This document shows positions 62,964 to 64,000 of a DNA stretch of 64,000 nt, piece by piece; positions within the stretch are counted from its first letter, which is position 1, and the number at the start of each line of letters is the position of its first letter. The DNA lies in contig JAGRIH010000035.1 of assembly GCA_020443345.1 (NCBI GenBank), positions 19,030 to 83,029 of the forward strand, written 5' to 3'. The notes below the pieces were generated by a model, which saw nothing but the letters and a program-made list of their open reading frames with translations, did no database searches and was not told the DNA's origin. The DNA is from Halioglobus sp. Its GTDB lineage: Bacteria > Pseudomonadota > Gammaproteobacteria > Pseudomonadales > Halieaceae. A program made the position numbers and the translations under genes.

Positions 62964-63652
62964 ACGGCGACGAGTCACACAGATGGAGTCGGCGTGTGTG
63001 CCGTTTTCCATGTGCCGCGCCATACTTTCAATGTCTGCTCGGACTTTCAGCTTTCCTGGCGCGCGAGAAAAACCTGCGGTCATCGGCGTACTGATTACCG
63101 CAAGGTCGATAGCGCGCGAGCTATCCCCTTCACATTCGTGGGTCGGCTTTGACCAATCGCTGCAACGGTAGAGCAAAGCGGTTTCCCTAAACCCTCCTTT
63201 GACTACCTTGTCGAAATTGTGCGCGGGAGTGTGTATTGCAGTTGTACTCTGTTCTCACGAAAGGTGACGGATGCACGGCCGAGTCGCATGCTGTGTCGAT
63301 AACAAGTGATCTCGCCCGCGCTCCGAAGCGACATGCCGTATACGTATGCAACGTATCTTCCGGAAATCCCAAGGCGGTTTTTCAACGGAAATAGCGCAAA
63401 GCGGGCTCAACGTAAAGAATATGTTATTGCTTTATAACGGTTATTTTGGTGTCTGAAGAAAAAACGTCTGGACGAAACTGATTGAAAAATACGCGTGGAC
63501 TTCGCGCTACCTACGCCGTTGAAGATATGCTTGGGAGTAAGTTGTTGTTGGTGATACAGTTTTGCGTGGGGTTCAAAAAAGATCACCGGATTTAACCGGA
63601 ATGGAGTTCACCGTACCTTTCCGTAGAATTTAGCTGTTAGGTGTCACGGCAT
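62964..63652. other. Long intergenic region with a drop in GC
   Basis: About 690 bases with no supported gene. From roughly 63380 the sequence becomes clearly more AT-rich than the rest of the window. Short open frames here lack protein-like patterns. No tRNA cloverleaf or promoter was identified. The end holds the attC-like site described separately. Confidence 0.45.
63590..63642 (+). other. attC-like (integron recombination) site candidate
   Basis: ATTTAAC (63590-63596, fits RYYYAAC) and GTTAGGT (63636-63642, fits GTTRRRY) frame 53 bases containing the inner pair CGGAA (63597-63601) and TTCCG (63619-63623). The gene downstream starts 10 bases after the GTTAGGT, as in integron cassettes. 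The two core boxes pair with G-T wobbles only, and no integrase is visible, so this is tentative. Confidence 0.3.
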
Positions 63653-63994
63653 ATGTCAGTCGAACCGCAATCATTTACATGGGAAGTAGCAGCGCAGATT
63701 GCTACCGCATTCGCCGTCATCGTCGCGATAGCAGGTCTCGTTTGGCAAATAGTCGCAACCCATCGAGATCGCCAGCAAAGGAACTCGGAATTTCGCCTTG
63801 ATTCAGCTCTGTACGCTTTCAACCAAGCGTCTGAGCTTCTCTCTGACCGTAACAATGACCGGGTCACTTGGATTGCAGCGTCCAGAGCCGTCGAAAGAGG
63901 GCTCCGAATCGCAGAGGGCATTAGTTGCCAGGAACATCGGGATCTATTCGAGGTTCATCTTGACCGATACCGTCAGCCCCGGTGGTCACCTTAA
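63653..63994 (+). CDS. Small membrane-anchored hypothetical protein
   Basis: A 113-residue protein with one hydrophobic helix near residues 12-36 (ATAFAVIVAIAGLVWQIVA), a basic stop-transfer HRDRQQR, and a helical C-terminal part with SDRNNDRVTWIAASRAVERG. The NNDR-x-WIAA-R-x-E block recurs in uncharacterised gammaproteobacterial proteins that are often longer, so this may be truncated. The GC content is lower than its neighbours. It may be a mobile cassette gene. ATG 63653 is chosen; GTG 63641 is in frame. Confidence 0.55.
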   Translation: MSVEPQSFTWEVAAQIATAFAVIVAIAGLVWQIVATHRDRQQRNSEFRLDSALYAFNQASELLSDRNNDRVTWIAASRAVERGLRIAEGISCQEHRDLFEVHLDRYRQPRWSP

Positions 63995-64000
63995 AATCCC

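Noticed and set aside
60954..63176. A 740-codon open frame on the minus strand opposite the EtfD-like gene
   Set aside because: It is an antisense shadow of a strongly supported iron-sulfur protein; its translation is His/Arg/Gly-rich with no family motif.
1..64000. CRISPR arrays, tRNA or rRNA genes, insertion sequences
   Set aside because: No regularly spaced repeats, cloverleaf-like sequences, rRNA-like blocks or transposase motifs were seen when reading both strands.

Overview
The window reads as chromosomal DNA from a GC-rich, aerobic, probably marine gammaproteobacterium. This taxon is inferred from two TonB-dependent receptors, a WS/DGAT wax-ester or triacylglycerol synthase, many CoA-thioester catabolic genes and ETF-linked respiration. 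No rRNA or tRNA gene, CRISPR array, transposase or phage gene was seen. Nearly all the sequence is densely coding, so long open frames opposite real genes are common and were discarded.

Region 1 (45-13606, all plus strand) is the most distinctive part. It looks like a catabolic island for ergothioneine or a related histidine betaine. It holds a histidase-family lyase lacking the MIO serine (ergothionase-like), a NIPSNAP protein overlapping it by ATGA, a GPH/MFS symporter, a TonB-dependent receptor, two DUF917 (thiohydantoin-desulfurase-family) paralogues, a two-domain sulfurtransferase, a BASS-type transporter, a cupin, an M20 N-carbamoyl-amino-acid hydrolase and a divergent urocanase (thiourocanate-hydratase-like). 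The implied route is betaine -> trimethylamine + (thio)urocanate -> (thio)hydantoin propionate -> hydantoin propionate -> N-carbamoylglutamate -> glutamate. A hydantoinase is not in view. The urocanase-like gene carries an in-frame TGA between its conserved N-terminal 23 codons and the rest.

Region 2 (13759-28417) is mixed metabolic and housekeeping content: a di-iron hydroxylase, two alpha/beta hydrolases, a DUF1810 protein, a crotonase, a fused double CaiB/BaiF protein, an orphan carboxyltransferase, a sulfite dehydrogenase fused to cytochrome c, a DCC-lipase maturation factor fusion, a dynamin-like GTPase and a host-attachment-family protein. A 206-bp imperfect palindrome separates two convergent genes at 26212-26417.

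Region 3 (28744-43467) holds two acyl-CoA ligases, a double GFA protein, a second TonB receptor, and a minus-strand run of a crotonase fusion, an amidohydrolase, a CaiB protein, an alpha/beta hydrolase, WS/DGAT and an SDR.

Region 4 (43892-62963, plus strand) starts with an AraC regulator. It continues with an SDR behind a 15-bp palindromic operator candidate, an amidohydrolase, a nitronate monooxygenase-like protein, ETF beta, four CaiB/BaiF members (one with the alpha-methylacyl-CoA racemase signature), two acyl-CoA dehydrogenases, a coupled MaoC-type hydratase pair, ETF alpha, DUF35, a thiolase/lipid-transfer protein and an EtfD-like iron-sulfur quinone reductase. This is a complete-looking electron-transfer and beta-oxidation module resembling steroid or isoprenoid side-chain degradation. 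The last kilobase is less GC-rich, largely non-coding, and ends in a small membrane protein behind an attC-like boundary.
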